Source of the DNA: Prevotellaceae bacterium
GTDB lineage: Bacteria > Bacteroidota > Bacteroidia > Bacteroidales > Paludibacteraceae
NCBI GenBank assembly: GCA_020636675.1
Contig: JACJXK010000016.1
Location: 1 to 64,000, forward strand
Direction of reading: 5' to 3'
DNA: 64,000 nt
The position numbers and the translations under genes are program-made. The first letter of the stretch is position 1; every line of letters starts with the position of its first letter. Under the pieces are notes generated by a model, which was not told where the DNA came from, did not search any database, and worked only from the letters and a program-made list of their open reading frames with translations. Positions 24,787 to 33,466 of the stretch are shown piece by piece.

Positions 24787-27700
24787 TTATTTCTTATTAA
24801 AGAAGCCAAATATAGGCTTTTTCAGTTCTTGAGCTTCCTCTTTCATCCTTTTTAATCGCTCTCTCGCCATTTTTCTCAATCTGTCGCTAGAGAGGAAGCA
24901 GTACATGGCTGGCACGATGTACAGTGTCATGAAAGTGGACAATGCCAGACCTCCCACGACGGCGGTTCCCATGGCTATTCGTTCGTTGGCGCCTTCTGCC
25001 GAAGCGTAGGCAAGTGGTAGAGTGCCGAGTATGGTTGATACGCTGGTCATCAGGATAGGCCTCAGCCTTTGTACGGAGGCCTCGACGATGGCTTCCTTCT
25101 TCCGTAGTCCGGTTCGCTGCCGTTGGTTGGCAAATTCCACGATGAGAATTCCGTTCTTTGTGACCAATCCGATGAGCATGATGATGCCTATTTCACTAAA
25201 AATGTTCAGAGTGAGTCCCCTTGCATATAGGAATATGAGGGCGCCAGCTATGGCGAGAGGAACCGTAAACATGATGACGAATGGATCCTTGAAGCTTTCA
25301 AATTGGGCGGCAAGTACCAAGAATATTAGTATCAGTGCCAGAAGCAAGGCGAACATCAGGCTGGAAGAACTGTCTCGATACTCTTTCGATTCGCCGGCGA
25401 GTGCGGTGCGGAAGGTGTCGTCGAGTGTTTTCTTCGCAATCTTATCCATCTCGTCCAATCCTTCTCCTATGGTGTGTCCGGGGGCCAGCCCGGCCGATAC
25501 GGTGGCCGATACGAATCGGTTGTATCTGTATAGGATAGGGGGTGTTACGCCTTCCTCCAGATAGGTGAGGTTGTCCAATTGGATCATCTGCCCCTTGTCG
25601 TTTCTTACATAAAGGGCCTTCAGGTTCTCCGGTTGGTTCCGTTGTTGCCGGTTTATCTCTCCTATGATTTGGTACTGCTTGCCGTTGAGGTAAAAATAGC
25701 CCATCCGTTGTCCGCTAAGGGTGTATTGTAGAGTTTGCCCTATGTCTTGTGTGTTGACGCCAAGGAGGTTGGCTTTGTCTCTGTTGATGTTGACATATAG
25801 TTCGGGAGAGTTGAACCTCAGGTCGGCGTCAGCCATGGTGAGCACTTGGCTCTTGGATGCCTCTTCGATGAATCTCGGAAGGAATTCCCGTAGTTTCTCC
25901 AAGTTTGGCGCTTGGAGCACGTATTGGATAGGCATGGACGCTCTTCTGCCTCCGAAAGTGGACTGTTGCTGCACAAAGGTCCTTCCTTTGCTGGTTTTGG
26001 ATAGGGAGGCGGAAAGAGACTGGGCAATCTCCTTCTGTGATCTTTCTCTTTCCGGGATGTCAGGAAGCATAATCCTTATAAATCCTCTGCCATTGTTTAC
26101 CCTCTCGATGTTGTATGTCCTTTCCGGCACTGCCGAATCGGCGAGGAGCGCGACCTCGTCTACGAAGTTGCTGACAAATTCGTAGGTGGCGCCGTCGGCC
26201 ACTTTGGTGTTGATGGTGATGAAAGATCTGTCTTCCAAGGGTGCTGTTTCGGATGGAATCGCAGTCCCCAAGTAGTAGATGAGGAATAGGGTGAATAGGG
26301 TGATTACGGCTGCAATCCATTTCACTTTCAAGAATTCATTCAGACTCCATTGATAGGCATTGTTCATCTTTACGAAAAACACTTCGGATTTTCGATAGAG
26401 CAGGTTACCATCCTTTTTCTTTTTCTTTAGAATTTTGGTGGCTAGCATTGGGGTAAATGTCAGTGCCACGAAGGAGGAGATGATGACAGCCACGGAGATG
26501 ACCATACTAAACTCGATGAACAATTTTCCTGTCATTCCGGACATGAATACGATGGGAGTGAATACGGCAACCAGAGTGATTGTGGTGGAGATGATGGCGA
26601 AAAATATCTCCTTGGATCCTTCTATTCCTGCCTTTTTGGGCAACATGCCATTTTCTATCTTTGAATAGATGTTTTCTGTGACCACAACGGCATCGTCTAC
26701 CACAAGACCAACGGCCAGTACAACGGCCAACATGGTCAGCACGTTGATGGAATAGCCCATCGCATACATGGCAAAGAATGTTCCTATCAGGGAGACGGGA
26801 ATGACCAGCACCGGGACAATTGTTACCCGGAGATTGCGTAGAAAGAAAAAGATGACCACAACGACGAGAAGAAAGGCCACTACCAGGGTCTCTTTCACTT
26901 CGTTTATGGATGAACGGATGAACTTGGTATTGTCGAATGCCACGTTGATACTCACGTCGTCCGGAAGATCCTTCTTCATGGTCTCTATTCGATTATAGAC
27001 CTCGTCTGCTATCTCCACCTGATTGGCGCCCGGTTGGGGTATGATCATGATGCCAATCATCGGTTCGCCGTTTATCTTCAGATAACTTTTAGTGTCTTCT
27101 GGCCCTAATTCGGCCCGGCCGATGTCTTTTAGCCTGACCACTCTTCCTTCCTCTTTCTTTACGATGATGTTGTCAAACTCGGAGGGAGAGTCCATGTAGC
27201 CTCTTACCCGTATGGCCAATTGGGTGGAGGCACCCTCTATGGAGCCGGACGGAAGTTCCAGGTTTTCCCTTTCGATGGCGTTTTTCACATCGATGGCTGT
27301 TATCCCGTACCCGGCCATTTTGATAGGGTCTAGCCAAAGGCGCATGGCGTATTTCTTCTCTCCCCAGATGTCGATGTTGCTGACGTCTTTTATCGATTGC
27401 AACCGTTCTTTTACCGTGAGGGTGGCAATCTCGTTGACCTCTAGTAAGGACCTTTTGTCACTTTGTACCGTCACTTGCATGATGGGTGAGGCGTCAGCGT
27501 CTTGCTTGGTTACGATAGGTGGGTCGCAGTCTTTCGGAAGGTTGCGTTGTGCTTGGGAAACTTTGTCTCTTACGTCGTTGGCTGCCGTCTCCATGTCGAT
27601 GTTCAGTTCGAACTCGATGGTGATGTCGCTCCTTCCCTGCTGGCTTTGGCTGGTCAGTGAGCGGATGCCGGCTATGCCGTTTATTTTTTCTTCCAGCGGT

Positions 27701-27894
27701 TCGGTGATTTGGTTCTCGATGACGTCGGCGTTGGCTCCCGTATAGGTGGTCCGAACCGATATGATGGGATTGTCGACGCTAGGAAATTCTCTGACGCCAA
27801 GATAGAAATAGCCGATGGCTCCGAAGACCACGATGATGATGGTGGCCACGGTCGAGAGTACCGGTCTTTTGATGCTTAGTTCTGATATGTTCAC
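24787..27894 (-). CDS. RND multidrug efflux pump, inner-membrane subunit (HAE1 type)
   Basis: A 1035-residue AcrB/MexB-like proton-driven exporter with 12 transmembrane segments and two large periplasmic loops. The proton-relay pair Asp400-Asp401 is intact in VGLVVDDAVVVTENIY. The N-terminus MNISELSIKRPVLSTVATII is typical. It pairs with the membrane fusion protein encoded just upstream (19-bp gap). No outer-membrane TolC-type gene follows; the next gene is the CvfB-like protein, so the outer channel must come from elsewhere. Substrates are not predictable. Confidence 0.93.
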   Translation of the reverse strand: MNISELSIKRPVLSTVATIIIVVFGAIGYFYLGVREFPSVDNPIISVRTTYTGANADVIENQITEPLEEKINGIAGIRSLTSQSQQGRSDITIEFELNIDMETAANDVRDKVSQAQRNLPKDCDPPIVTKQDADASPIMQVTVQSDKRSLLEVNEIATLTVKERLQSIKDVSNIDIWGEKKYAMRLWLDPIKMAGYGITAIDVKNAIERENLELPSGSIEGASTQLAIRVRGYMDSPSEFDNIIVKKEEGRVVRLKDIGRAELGPEDTKSYLKINGEPMIGIMIIPQPGANQVEIADEVYNRIETMKKDLPDDVSINVAFDNTKFIRSSINEVKETLVVAFLLVVVVIFFFLRNLRVTIVPVLVIPVSLIGTFFAMYAMGYSINVLTMLAVVLAVGLVVDDAVVVTENIYSKIENGMLPKKAGIEGSKEIFFAIISTTITLVAVFTPIVFMSGMTGKLFIEFSMVISVAVIISSFVALTFTPMLATKILKKKKKDGNLLYRKSEVFFVKMNNAYQWSLNEFLKVKWIAAVITLFTLFLIYYLGTAIPSETAPLEDRSFITINTKVADGATYEFVSNFVDEVALLADSAVPERTYNIERVNNGRGFIRIMLPDIPERERSQKEIAQSLSASLSKTSKGRTFVQQQSTFGGRRASMPIQYVLQAPNLEKLREFLPRFIEEASKSQVLTMADADLRFNSPELYVNINRDKANLLGVNTQDIGQTLQYTLSGQRMGYFYLNGKQYQIIGEINRQQRNQPENLKALYVRNDKGQMIQLDNLTYLEEGVTPPILYRYNRFVSATVSAGLAPGHTIGEGLDEMDKIAKKTLDDTFRTALAGESKEYRDSSSSLMFALLLALILIFLVLAAQFESFKDPFVIMFTVPLAIAGALIFLYARGLTLNIFSEIGIIMLIGLVTKNGILIVEFANQRQRTGLRKKEAIVEASVQRLRPILMTSVSTILGTLPLAYASAEGANERIAMGTAVVGGLALSTFMTLYIVPAMYCFLSSDRLRKMARERLKRMKEEAQELKKPIFGFFNKK

Positions 27895-27913
27895 CTTTCT
27901 GTCCTTTTATTCT

Positions 27914-29032
27914 TTAATCCTGTTGGCTTAGTTCTACCTTGCTGCCCGTGCGGAGCTGTAGTGTGCCCGATGTTATGAGTGTGTCTCCTATCTGCAGTCC
28001 TTTTTTGATTTGGATGCGGGTGTCAGTCCGTATTCCGATGGTCACTTCCGTGGGTTGCGCTGTCCCGTTTTTGTATAGGAATACCTTGTCTATGCCCATC
28101 TCCGGCACTAATGATTGAGAAGGAATGGAGATGGCGTTGGATAGATTATTGAGAGGAATTTCGATGGAAACGTATGTGCCAGGCATCCAGTTCCTCTTTT
28201 GATTGGGAAATACGGCCCTTACGTCTCGCGTGTGCGTGTTTTGGTTGATGGTAGCCTCAAGCGCATAGATATTGGCCTTCTCCTGCCTTGCGGAATTGTC
28301 TGCCGCGAATAGCGCCTCCATACCTGGTTTTATGAGGGAAGCGTAACGTTCCGGAATGGAGAAGTTCACCTTCATGGGCGATATTTTTGTGAGCCTGGCT
28401 ATGGTGGTGCCTGTTGTCACGTAGCTGCCTTCGCTGGCGGTTCGAAGTCCTATGTATCCGTCAAAAGGGGCTTTCAGCTCGGTTTGTTCGATCTGTGATT
28501 TTACCAGTTCGATCTCCGCTTTCAATTGCTCCAGTTCGGTGGTAACCTGCTCGTAAGACTCCTGGCTCACGGCGTCCTTTTCCAGGAGAGATTTTTGTCT
28601 GAACACGCGGTTTTCTGCCAAAGGCAGTTGTGCGGTGAGTTTCTTCAGCTGAGCTTGGAGGGGCAGGTCGTTAACCTTAGCTAGTGATTCGCCTTTTCTG
28701 ACCAGGGAGCCTTCTTTGAAGTATATGTGCGTCAATTTCCCTGACGTTTCGAAGGTAAGGTCCACCTCTTCGTCGGGAATGAGGGTCCCCGTTGTGTTCA
28801 CCTTCTCCGAGATGGATTCGGTGTGTATGATTTCGTAGTTGACATATAGTTTCTTGTCCTTCTTTCTCTCATTCTCTTTGTTGGTGCCATGCACGGATGG
28901 GTCTCCTTGCCTCAGGTCATCCCGTTCTCTTGTCTTCGGAAATGCAATCATTCCTATGATGAGTAGGACGATGAGGGTTAATGGTATCCATTTCGTCTTC
29001 AGAAAGTTGGAGATGTTTTTTTTCTGTTTCAT
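27914..29032 (-). CDS. RND efflux periplasmic adaptor (membrane fusion protein)
   Basis: A 372-residue HlyD/AcrA-type adaptor. One N-terminal membrane segment (about 13-30, KWIPLTLIVLLIIGMIAF) replaces the usual lipobox. A lipoyl half-motif lies at about 85-115 (LTFETSGKLTHIYFKEGSLV), then an alpha-hairpin (about 120-165), the second lipoyl half (APFDGYIGLRTASEG), and beta-barrel and membrane-proximal domains to the end. It links the RND pump to an outer-membrane channel. First gene of the operon; TATCTTTG on the minus strand at 29144-29151 is a possible -7 element. Confidence 0.92.
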   Translation of the reverse strand: MKQKKNISNFLKTKWIPLTLIVLLIIGMIAFPKTRERDDLRQGDPSVHGTNKENERKKDKKLYVNYEIIHTESISEKVNTTGTLIPDEEVDLTFETSGKLTHIYFKEGSLVRKGESLAKVNDLPLQAQLKKLTAQLPLAENRVFRQKSLLEKDAVSQESYEQVTTELEQLKAEIELVKSQIEQTELKAPFDGYIGLRTASEGSYVTTGTTIARLTKISPMKVNFSIPERYASLIKPGMEALFAADNSARQEKANIYALEATINQNTHTRDVRAVFPNQKRNWMPGTYVSIEIPLNNLSNAISIPSQSLVPEMGIDKVFLYKNGTAQPTEVTIGIRTDTRIQIKKGLQIGDTLITSGTLQLRTGSKVELSQQD

Positions 29033-29224
29033 AATTTTTCTGTTTTTTCAACCCCATATCCAATTGTTTTGAGGGATGGAAGTGGCTGCCTTTGCCTTTT
29101 CCTTTCGGGAAAATGGTGAAAAAGATAGCAAATCCCCGTTATACAAAGATAACTCAAATAAATGACAGATTGAGCTTTTTGGTTCTGATTCAGAACGATT
29201 TCTTCTTAAGAGTTAACACTTTGC

Positions 29225-29345
29225 AAAAAACAAAAGCCACCTAGATGGTGGCTTTTGACGTTTTAATGGTAAAATTAAAACGCAACTTAGAACTAAACTA
29301 CAAATCTTATATAAATAACAGGAGTCTCACGACTCATATGATGAA
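29225..29345 (-). ncRNA. Possible small RNA ending in a strong terminator
   Basis: On the minus strand a perfect 11-bp hairpin CAAAAGCCACC/GGTGGCTTTTG (29231-29241 and 29247-29257) is followed by GTTTTTTGC, a good intrinsic terminator. No minus-strand gene ends near it; the closest ends at 29594, about 340 bp upstream. The AT-rich interval 29260-29345 could be a small RNA, or the hairpin could end read-through from the membrane-protein gene. The terminator is secure, the RNA is a guess. Confidence 0.35.
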
Positions 29346-29454
29346 ATGCAAAATCCGTGCCAAAACGTATTTTCTTTCTGTTTTATTTTTTTTGTTGAAT
29401 GATTGGGGCTTCGGCAGAAAAAAATTGTACGGATTCTCTGGGCGGCCGTTAAAG

Positions 29455-29560
29455 GACAGCTTGTGACGATTCTGATAAAATGCCGTAGACGGAGTCTCTT
29501 TGTGGGGGCAGTGTGTTTGTACTATTGCCTACTTTGCGGGCAGTGCGGATACCTCCGCTA
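29455..29560. repeat. Intergenic repeat element, copy 6
   Basis: CTTGTGACGATTCTGATAAA, then ATGCCGTAGACGGAGTCTCT and TTGTGGGG (29460-29507), match the core in the opposite orientation to the copies at 37.5 and 45.5 kb. It lies just downstream of the membrane-protein gene at 29594. The rest of the gap 29346-29455 shows nothing recognisable. Confidence 0.65.
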
Positions 29561-29593
29561 AACCATTGTTTTTTTGCGAATGCCAGCATTGTA

Positions 29594-30262
29594 TTAAATA
29601 CCGGTTTGCGGATGCTTGTCGTTGAGCGACGAGATAGACTCTGCTTTTACCAACCAAGCTACGGCGAATGCTTCCAACATGAAGAATTCGTTGAGCCATG
29701 TTAACGGAAACCAATCTGGAACCCATTCGAAGAGTGGGGTCGTCGAAATCGCTTGCAGAATACAGAATGCAAAGATGATGCCTCCGCAGACATGGTAGAT
29801 GAAGTTGCGTTTCTTTTTCTCTGGCGAGTTGGAGTTTCCTATGGTGAATAGAAAGAATATGTTGATGCCGAAAGCGATGAACAGTATGGCTGCACTTGCG
29901 CAGTGAATGATGTTGCTTGTTGCTATGGGAAGGTTGAATAGGCCTACGGATGTTGGAGCCATTGGCGTGTCGCAAGGGAAAACGATGACACCCATGCTGC
30001 TGATGGCTTGAATGAGGGAGAGTGTCCTGTCTCTCCAGTCGTATCCTTTGTAACAGAGGAAGAAGATGGATGCGGAGAATAGCAGACCGATCATGCAGAT
30101 TTTTGATGAGGCGTAATATGTGGCGCTGATGCTTTTGTACCATCCTGGCAGGTTGTTTTCTGCGCCCATGAATCCGAACAGCAGGCAAGTGAGCGGCAGA
30201 AGTCCGCATAGAATGCCCAACATTTTGCGTTGGAATAGATAAGTTTTGACGCCGATTTCCAT
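29594..30262 (-). CDS. Six-helix integral membrane protein of unknown function
   Basis: A 222-residue protein with six hydrophobic segments (about 12-30, 54-72, 85-100, 112-140, 155-175 and 190-205). A conserved-looking LPGWYKSISATYYASSK stretch (38-54) leads into helix 2, and PCDTPMAPTSVGLFN lies between helices. The pattern recalls DUF998/Frag1-like membrane proteins, but I am not certain of the family. It is preceded by tRNA-Pro and tRNA-Arg on the same strand with a terminator between. No function is proposed. Confidence 0.7.
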   Translation of the reverse strand: MEIGVKTYLFQRKMLGILCGLLPLTCLLFGFMGAENNLPGWYKSISATYYASSKICMIGLLFSASIFFLCYKGYDWRDRTLSLIQAISSMGVIVFPCDTPMAPTSVGLFNLPIATSNIIHCASAAILFIAFGINIFFLFTIGNSNSPEKKKRNFIYHVCGGIIFAFCILQAISTTPLFEWVPDWFPLTWLNEFFMLEAFAVAWLVKAESISSLNDKHPQTGI

Positions 30263-30324
30263 GTTGTTGTGATTTTAGAATTAAAGATGCGTTTAAATGA
30301 TACTTTCTCGTTCTGAAAACGTAT

Positions 30325-30369
30325 AAAAAAGAAGAAAGGAAGATAGTGTTGACTAACTTCCTTTCTTCT
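30325..30369 (-). terminator. Terminator after tRNA-Pro
   Basis: AGAAGAAAGGAAG (30330-30342) pairs with CTTCCTTTCTTCT (30357-30369), a 13-bp perfect stem. On the minus strand it is followed by TTTTTATAC. Confidence 0.85.
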
Positions 30370-30370
30370 G

Positions 30371-30445
30371 TCGAGGTGAAGGGATTCGAACCCCCGACCC
30401 TCTGGTCCCAAACCAGATGCGCTAACCGGACTGCGCCACACCTCG
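30371..30445 (-). tRNA. tRNA-Pro (anticodon TGG)
   Basis: A complete cloverleaf on the minus strand: acceptor CGAGGTG/CACCTCG, anticodon loop TTTGGGA, T-arm GGGGGTTCGAATCCC, discriminator A. CCA is not encoded. The upstream GATATTTG with TTTG 19 nt before it is a plausible promoter. Confidence 0.95.
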
Positions 30446-30525
30446 GTGTTTTTAAATGCGGTGCAAATATCGTGGTTATTTATGAAACCACCAAAAGAAA
30501 ACCGCATTTTTTTTGAATTTTTTAG

Positions 30526-30597
30526 TAGCTCCGCCGGGAATCGAACCCGGATCTAAAGTTTAGGAAACTCGTATTCTATCCATTGAACTACGGGGCC
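30526..30597 (-). tRNA. tRNA-Arg (anticodon CCT)
   Basis: A cloverleaf on the minus strand: acceptor GGCCCCG/CGGAGCT, which contains a C4-A69 mismatch and a G1-U72 pair; anticodon loop TTCCTAA; T-arm CCGGGTTCGATTCCCGG; discriminator A; no encoded CCA. It lies 80 bp upstream of tRNA-Pro on the same strand. Confidence 0.9.
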
Positions 30598-30615
30598 ATC
30601 CTTCAAATTCGGGTG

Positions 30616-30646
30616 CAAAGATAGTTTTTGAAAGTGATTCTGACAA
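30616..30646 (-). promoter_or_regulatory. Promoter of the tRNA-Arg gene
   Basis: On the minus strand TTG (complement of 30644-30646), a 20-nt spacer and TATCTTTG (complement of 30616-30623) match the consensus. Transcription should start about 12 nt before the tRNA. Confidence 0.7.
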
Positions 30647-30938
30647 ATTCTTGACCGTATTTTTGTGAAATTGATGAGTTGTCGTCTTTCCATTTCTTGG
30701 GATAAATCTGATTTCATTCTTTTTTCAGAATAAATAATTCATTGACAAATGTCTTGAAAAGATATCTTCATTGATTTTAATGGAGCAAAACGCAGACAAA
30801 TATATTTTTATAAAAATTTTATCAAATACAGATATATGTCATATCTTCTTTTGTTGCGTATGAGATTATAATCTCTGTTTTTTTGAAATAAGAACCGTTG
30901 TGCATTTCTATGATTAAGATCGAACTAAAATATTTGTT
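30647..30938. other. AT-rich intergenic region before the S74-like gene
   Basis: About 290 bp of AT-rich sequence with no open frame, repeat or RNA that I can support. A partial -7 box (AATATTTG near 30931) lies directly at the start codon and is too close to serve the gene. Confidence 0.4.
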
Positions 30939-31922
30939 ATGAAAAAAAAACTACTATCATTATTGTTAGCGTCATTTCCTACATTAATGTTTTCCCAACT
31001 CATGTTGAAGGAAAATGGTCGTTTCGGATTAGGGACGAACGAACCTAGGTTTGCCATCGACGTGGTGACTTCCGGCGCATATTCCGACTCGATCATGTTC
31101 GGAAAACAATCTGTTGGCGATAGGTTACTGATTAGGTTGCAGCCTTCGCTGAAGGAGAACGGTGTGGATTATTCCGGCGTTGCGATTTCACCTTTGTGCT
31201 ATCCATACTCCTCTTTTTTGGGGACGTCGGATAAGAGATGGGGCGATTTGTATCTGATGCAGAATCCGAATGTGCTTTCTGACAGCCGTTTCCTGATGAA
31301 TGTGACCGGTATGAGCTCTGGCATAGCCGACCGTTTTTTGCGGGTGAGGCCGGTATTCGCTAATATGAAAGATACGATGATGGGTTATTCTTTGCGGGGA
31401 GAGTCGCGAGAGCAGAGGGAGCCGATGCCTGTCTTTGTTGCTCAGGATCTGCAGCTTGAATTTCCTGATTTGGTGGTGAATGAAAATGGCATATATGGCA
31501 TTCGTTATGCATCCATGATTCCTTATCTGGTACAGGCAATACGTGAGCAGCAGGAGAAGATAACAAAGTTAAATGCGGAGGTTGAACTTTTAAAGAAGAA
31601 ATCTTCCGCATTGGAAAAAGACCCTACCGTGAGTGTTGTAAGGGTGACAGCTAGTTATCAGGATGTGAGATTGGACCAGAATGTCCCTAACCCGTTTACC
31701 TCACAGACGGAGGTGGATATGTATATTCCGAAAACGGTGACGAAAGCGTTGCTTTGTGTCTATGACTTGAATGGCACTCAGTTGAAATCTTATCGGATAA
31801 ATGAAAAGGAAGATACTTTCGTCTCCATAAATAAATCTGATTTTAGAGCCGGAATCTATATTTATGCGCTTATCTGCGATGAAGAACTTGTGGATTCTAA
31901 AGAGATGATTATTATTGATTGA
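30939..31922 (+). CDS. Secreted protein with S74-type chaperone domain and T9SS sorting domain
   Basis: A 327-residue protein with a signal peptide (MKKKLLSLLLASFPTLMFSQ), a beta-rich region (about 25-150, including DKRWGDLYL), and a segment closely resembling the intramolecular chaperone (peptidase S74) of phage tailspikes: VFVAQDLQLEFPDLVV then GIRYASMIPYLVQAIREQQ (166-205) leading into a coiled coil (205-228). The last 85 residues are a type A T9SS C-terminal domain (LDQNVPNPFTSQTEV, then YDLNGTQLKSY and FRAGIYIYAL). It should be exported by T9SS and attached to the cell surface. The S74-like part suggests trimerisation. Its stop overlaps the start of the subtilase gene. Confidence 0.8.
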   Translation: MKKKLLSLLLASFPTLMFSQLMLKENGRFGLGTNEPRFAIDVVTSGAYSDSIMFGKQSVGDRLLIRLQPSLKENGVDYSGVAISPLCYPYSSFLGTSDKRWGDLYLMQNPNVLSDSRFLMNVTGMSSGIADRFLRVRPVFANMKDTMMGYSLRGESREQREPMPVFVAQDLQLEFPDLVVNENGIYGIRYASMIPYLVQAIREQQEKITKLNAEVELLKKKSSALEKDPTVSVVRVTASYQDVRLDQNVPNPFTSQTEVDMYIPKTVTKALLCVYDLNGTQLKSYRINEKEDTFVSINKSDFRAGIYIYALICDEELVDSKEMIIID

Positions 31923-33466
31923 TGTTTTCTCTCAAAAATGGAAAAAATATGATCTGCTTTTATAAATATGTATACATACTGGCCTTGCTGCTTTTCGAAG
32001 TAGGGTCTACGATCTCCGCCCAAGTTTATGTGAAAATTGAGGATGAGAGTGTGAAACCCTTGGTGTTGTACAAATCACAACGGGGGAATGCCTTCTCCCG
32101 CATCCTGACGAGGAACGAGGTGATGAACAAGCTGCTTGCCATGTATAAAATATCTCGGTACGAACAAGCATATCCGACGGCAAATAGTGCATGGCTTCTT
32201 GATGTTTATGTGATGGATGGCGATGATGCCATCTGTGAGGCACTGAAATCTCAACTACCTAAATCGTTCTCTCTAATAGAAAAAACAGAGATGGAACCGA
32301 TGGAGGTTGGTTTCTCCTCTGCGTATTATCCGAATGACTACAAGCCATCTGTTCAGTCGAATTTGAGTTTGGTGCGAGCTCCGGAGGCTTGGGCTTTGAT
32401 GGGTAATCTGCCTAGATGTCCCATAGGCGTCACGGATACCTATTTTGAAAAAAATCATCCGGATTTGGATGGCCAATATATAAAGGTCTGTAAGTCCTCT
32501 TATGAGGATAAAAACAGTTTTCATGGAACGGCTGTCAGCGGAATATTGGGTGCTGCCACTGACAATGGAATAGGTTATTCTTCTTTATCTATGGGTGCAC
32601 ATATGTACGCTTCCTCTAATTTTGGAAGTGACAGTGAGGTGCTACGCATGGCTCAGTTGGGTTATAGGGTCATTAATTGCAGCTGGCTTAACCGATGCTC
32701 TTACAGTGTGATCCAAGACTCGGTGTATAGCGAGGTTAAGAATAAGTGGAACACGGTGGTTGTTTTTGGTGCCGGCAATAATAGCACTCATTGCGGCAGC
32801 CTCTCTGCCAAGGTTTATCCTGCTTCATACGAATCGGTGTTGTCTGTCACCTCAGTTGGCCATATAAATGAATTGGGACATACTTCCCAATGGGGTCTTG
32901 CTGATTGGCGAGATTGTCATGAGGAGCTGATTGGAGACAAGGAATCTTGCCATCATCATAACGATGCGGTCGACATTTGCGCTCCGGGATATAATGTGCC
33001 CACCACTTTCCTGAATTCTCAATATGGTGGTGCGTGGGGAACTTCGTTTGCGGCTCCGCATGTCGCTTCTGCTTTAAGTCTGATGTTTACTGTCAACCCT
33101 TGTCTGACTGCGGATGAGGCAATGAAGATGGTTGTTTCCACGGCAGACTCCTCTATCTATGAGATAGAGCAGAACAAGGATTATGTGGGGCTTCTTGGCA
33201 GTGGCAGACTTGATGTCTATCGAGCCGTGAGCGCCGCGGTGGAGAGTGCGACGCTGAGACTTCGCTCTCCGGAGGTGTTCCAAGACGATGAAGCTGTGGA
33301 GAGCAACTATTCCATCAAGATAGCGGCTCCTGTCTCTGTAAAGTCGGGGTCGTCCGTTACTTTCAGGACTCGGGTCAATTTTGAGGTGGATTCGGAATTT
33401 GAGGTGGAGACAGGTGGTGCGTTAAAGGTGGATGTCAGTCCGGACAATATCATCGTCTGCCAATAG
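31922..33466 (+). CDS. Secreted subtilisin-like serine protease (S8)
   Basis: A 514-residue protease. From the ATG at 31922, which overlaps the preceding stop as TGATG, the triad is Asp172 (GVTDTYF), His201 (FHGTAVSGI) and Ser375 (GTSFAAPHVA), with the oxyanion Asn286 (GAGNNS). A second ATG at 31949 yields a cleaner signal peptide (MICFYKYVYILALLLFE) and may be the true start. The C-terminal 70 residues form a small beta-domain (VKSGSSVTFRTRVNFEVDSE) of the type that ends many Bacteroidota surface proteins, different from the sorting domain of the preceding protein. The two genes are translationally coupled, so the protease may act with or on the S74 protein. Confidence 0.85.
   Translation: MFSLKNGKNMICFYKYVYILALLLFEVGSTISAQVYVKIEDESVKPLVLYKSQRGNAFSRILTRNEVMNKLLAMYKISRYEQAYPTANSAWLLDVYVMDGDDAICEALKSQLPKSFSLIEKTEMEPMEVGFSSAYYPNDYKPSVQSNLSLVRAPEAWALMGNLPRCPIGVTDTYFEKNHPDLDGQYIKVCKSSYEDKNSFHGTAVSGILGAATDNGIGYSSLSMGAHMYASSNFGSDSEVLRMAQLGYRVINCSWLNRCSYSVIQDSVYSEVKNKWNTVVVFGAGNNSTHCGSLSAKVYPASYESVLSVTSVGHINELGHTSQWGLADWRDCHEELIGDKESCHHHNDAVDICAPGYNVPTTFLNSQYGGAWGTSFAAPHVASALSLMFTVNPCLTADEAMKMVVSTADSSIYEIEQNKDYVGLLGSGRLDVYRAVSAAVESATLRLRSPEVFQDDEAVESNYSIKIAAPVSVKSGSSVTFRTRVNFEVDSEFEVETGGALKVDVSPDNIIVCQ

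Noticed and set aside
29245..29466. 73-codon plus-strand frame between the efflux operon and the membrane protein
   Set aside because: It starts within the terminator hairpin, is AT-rich without a domain, and no promoter fits.
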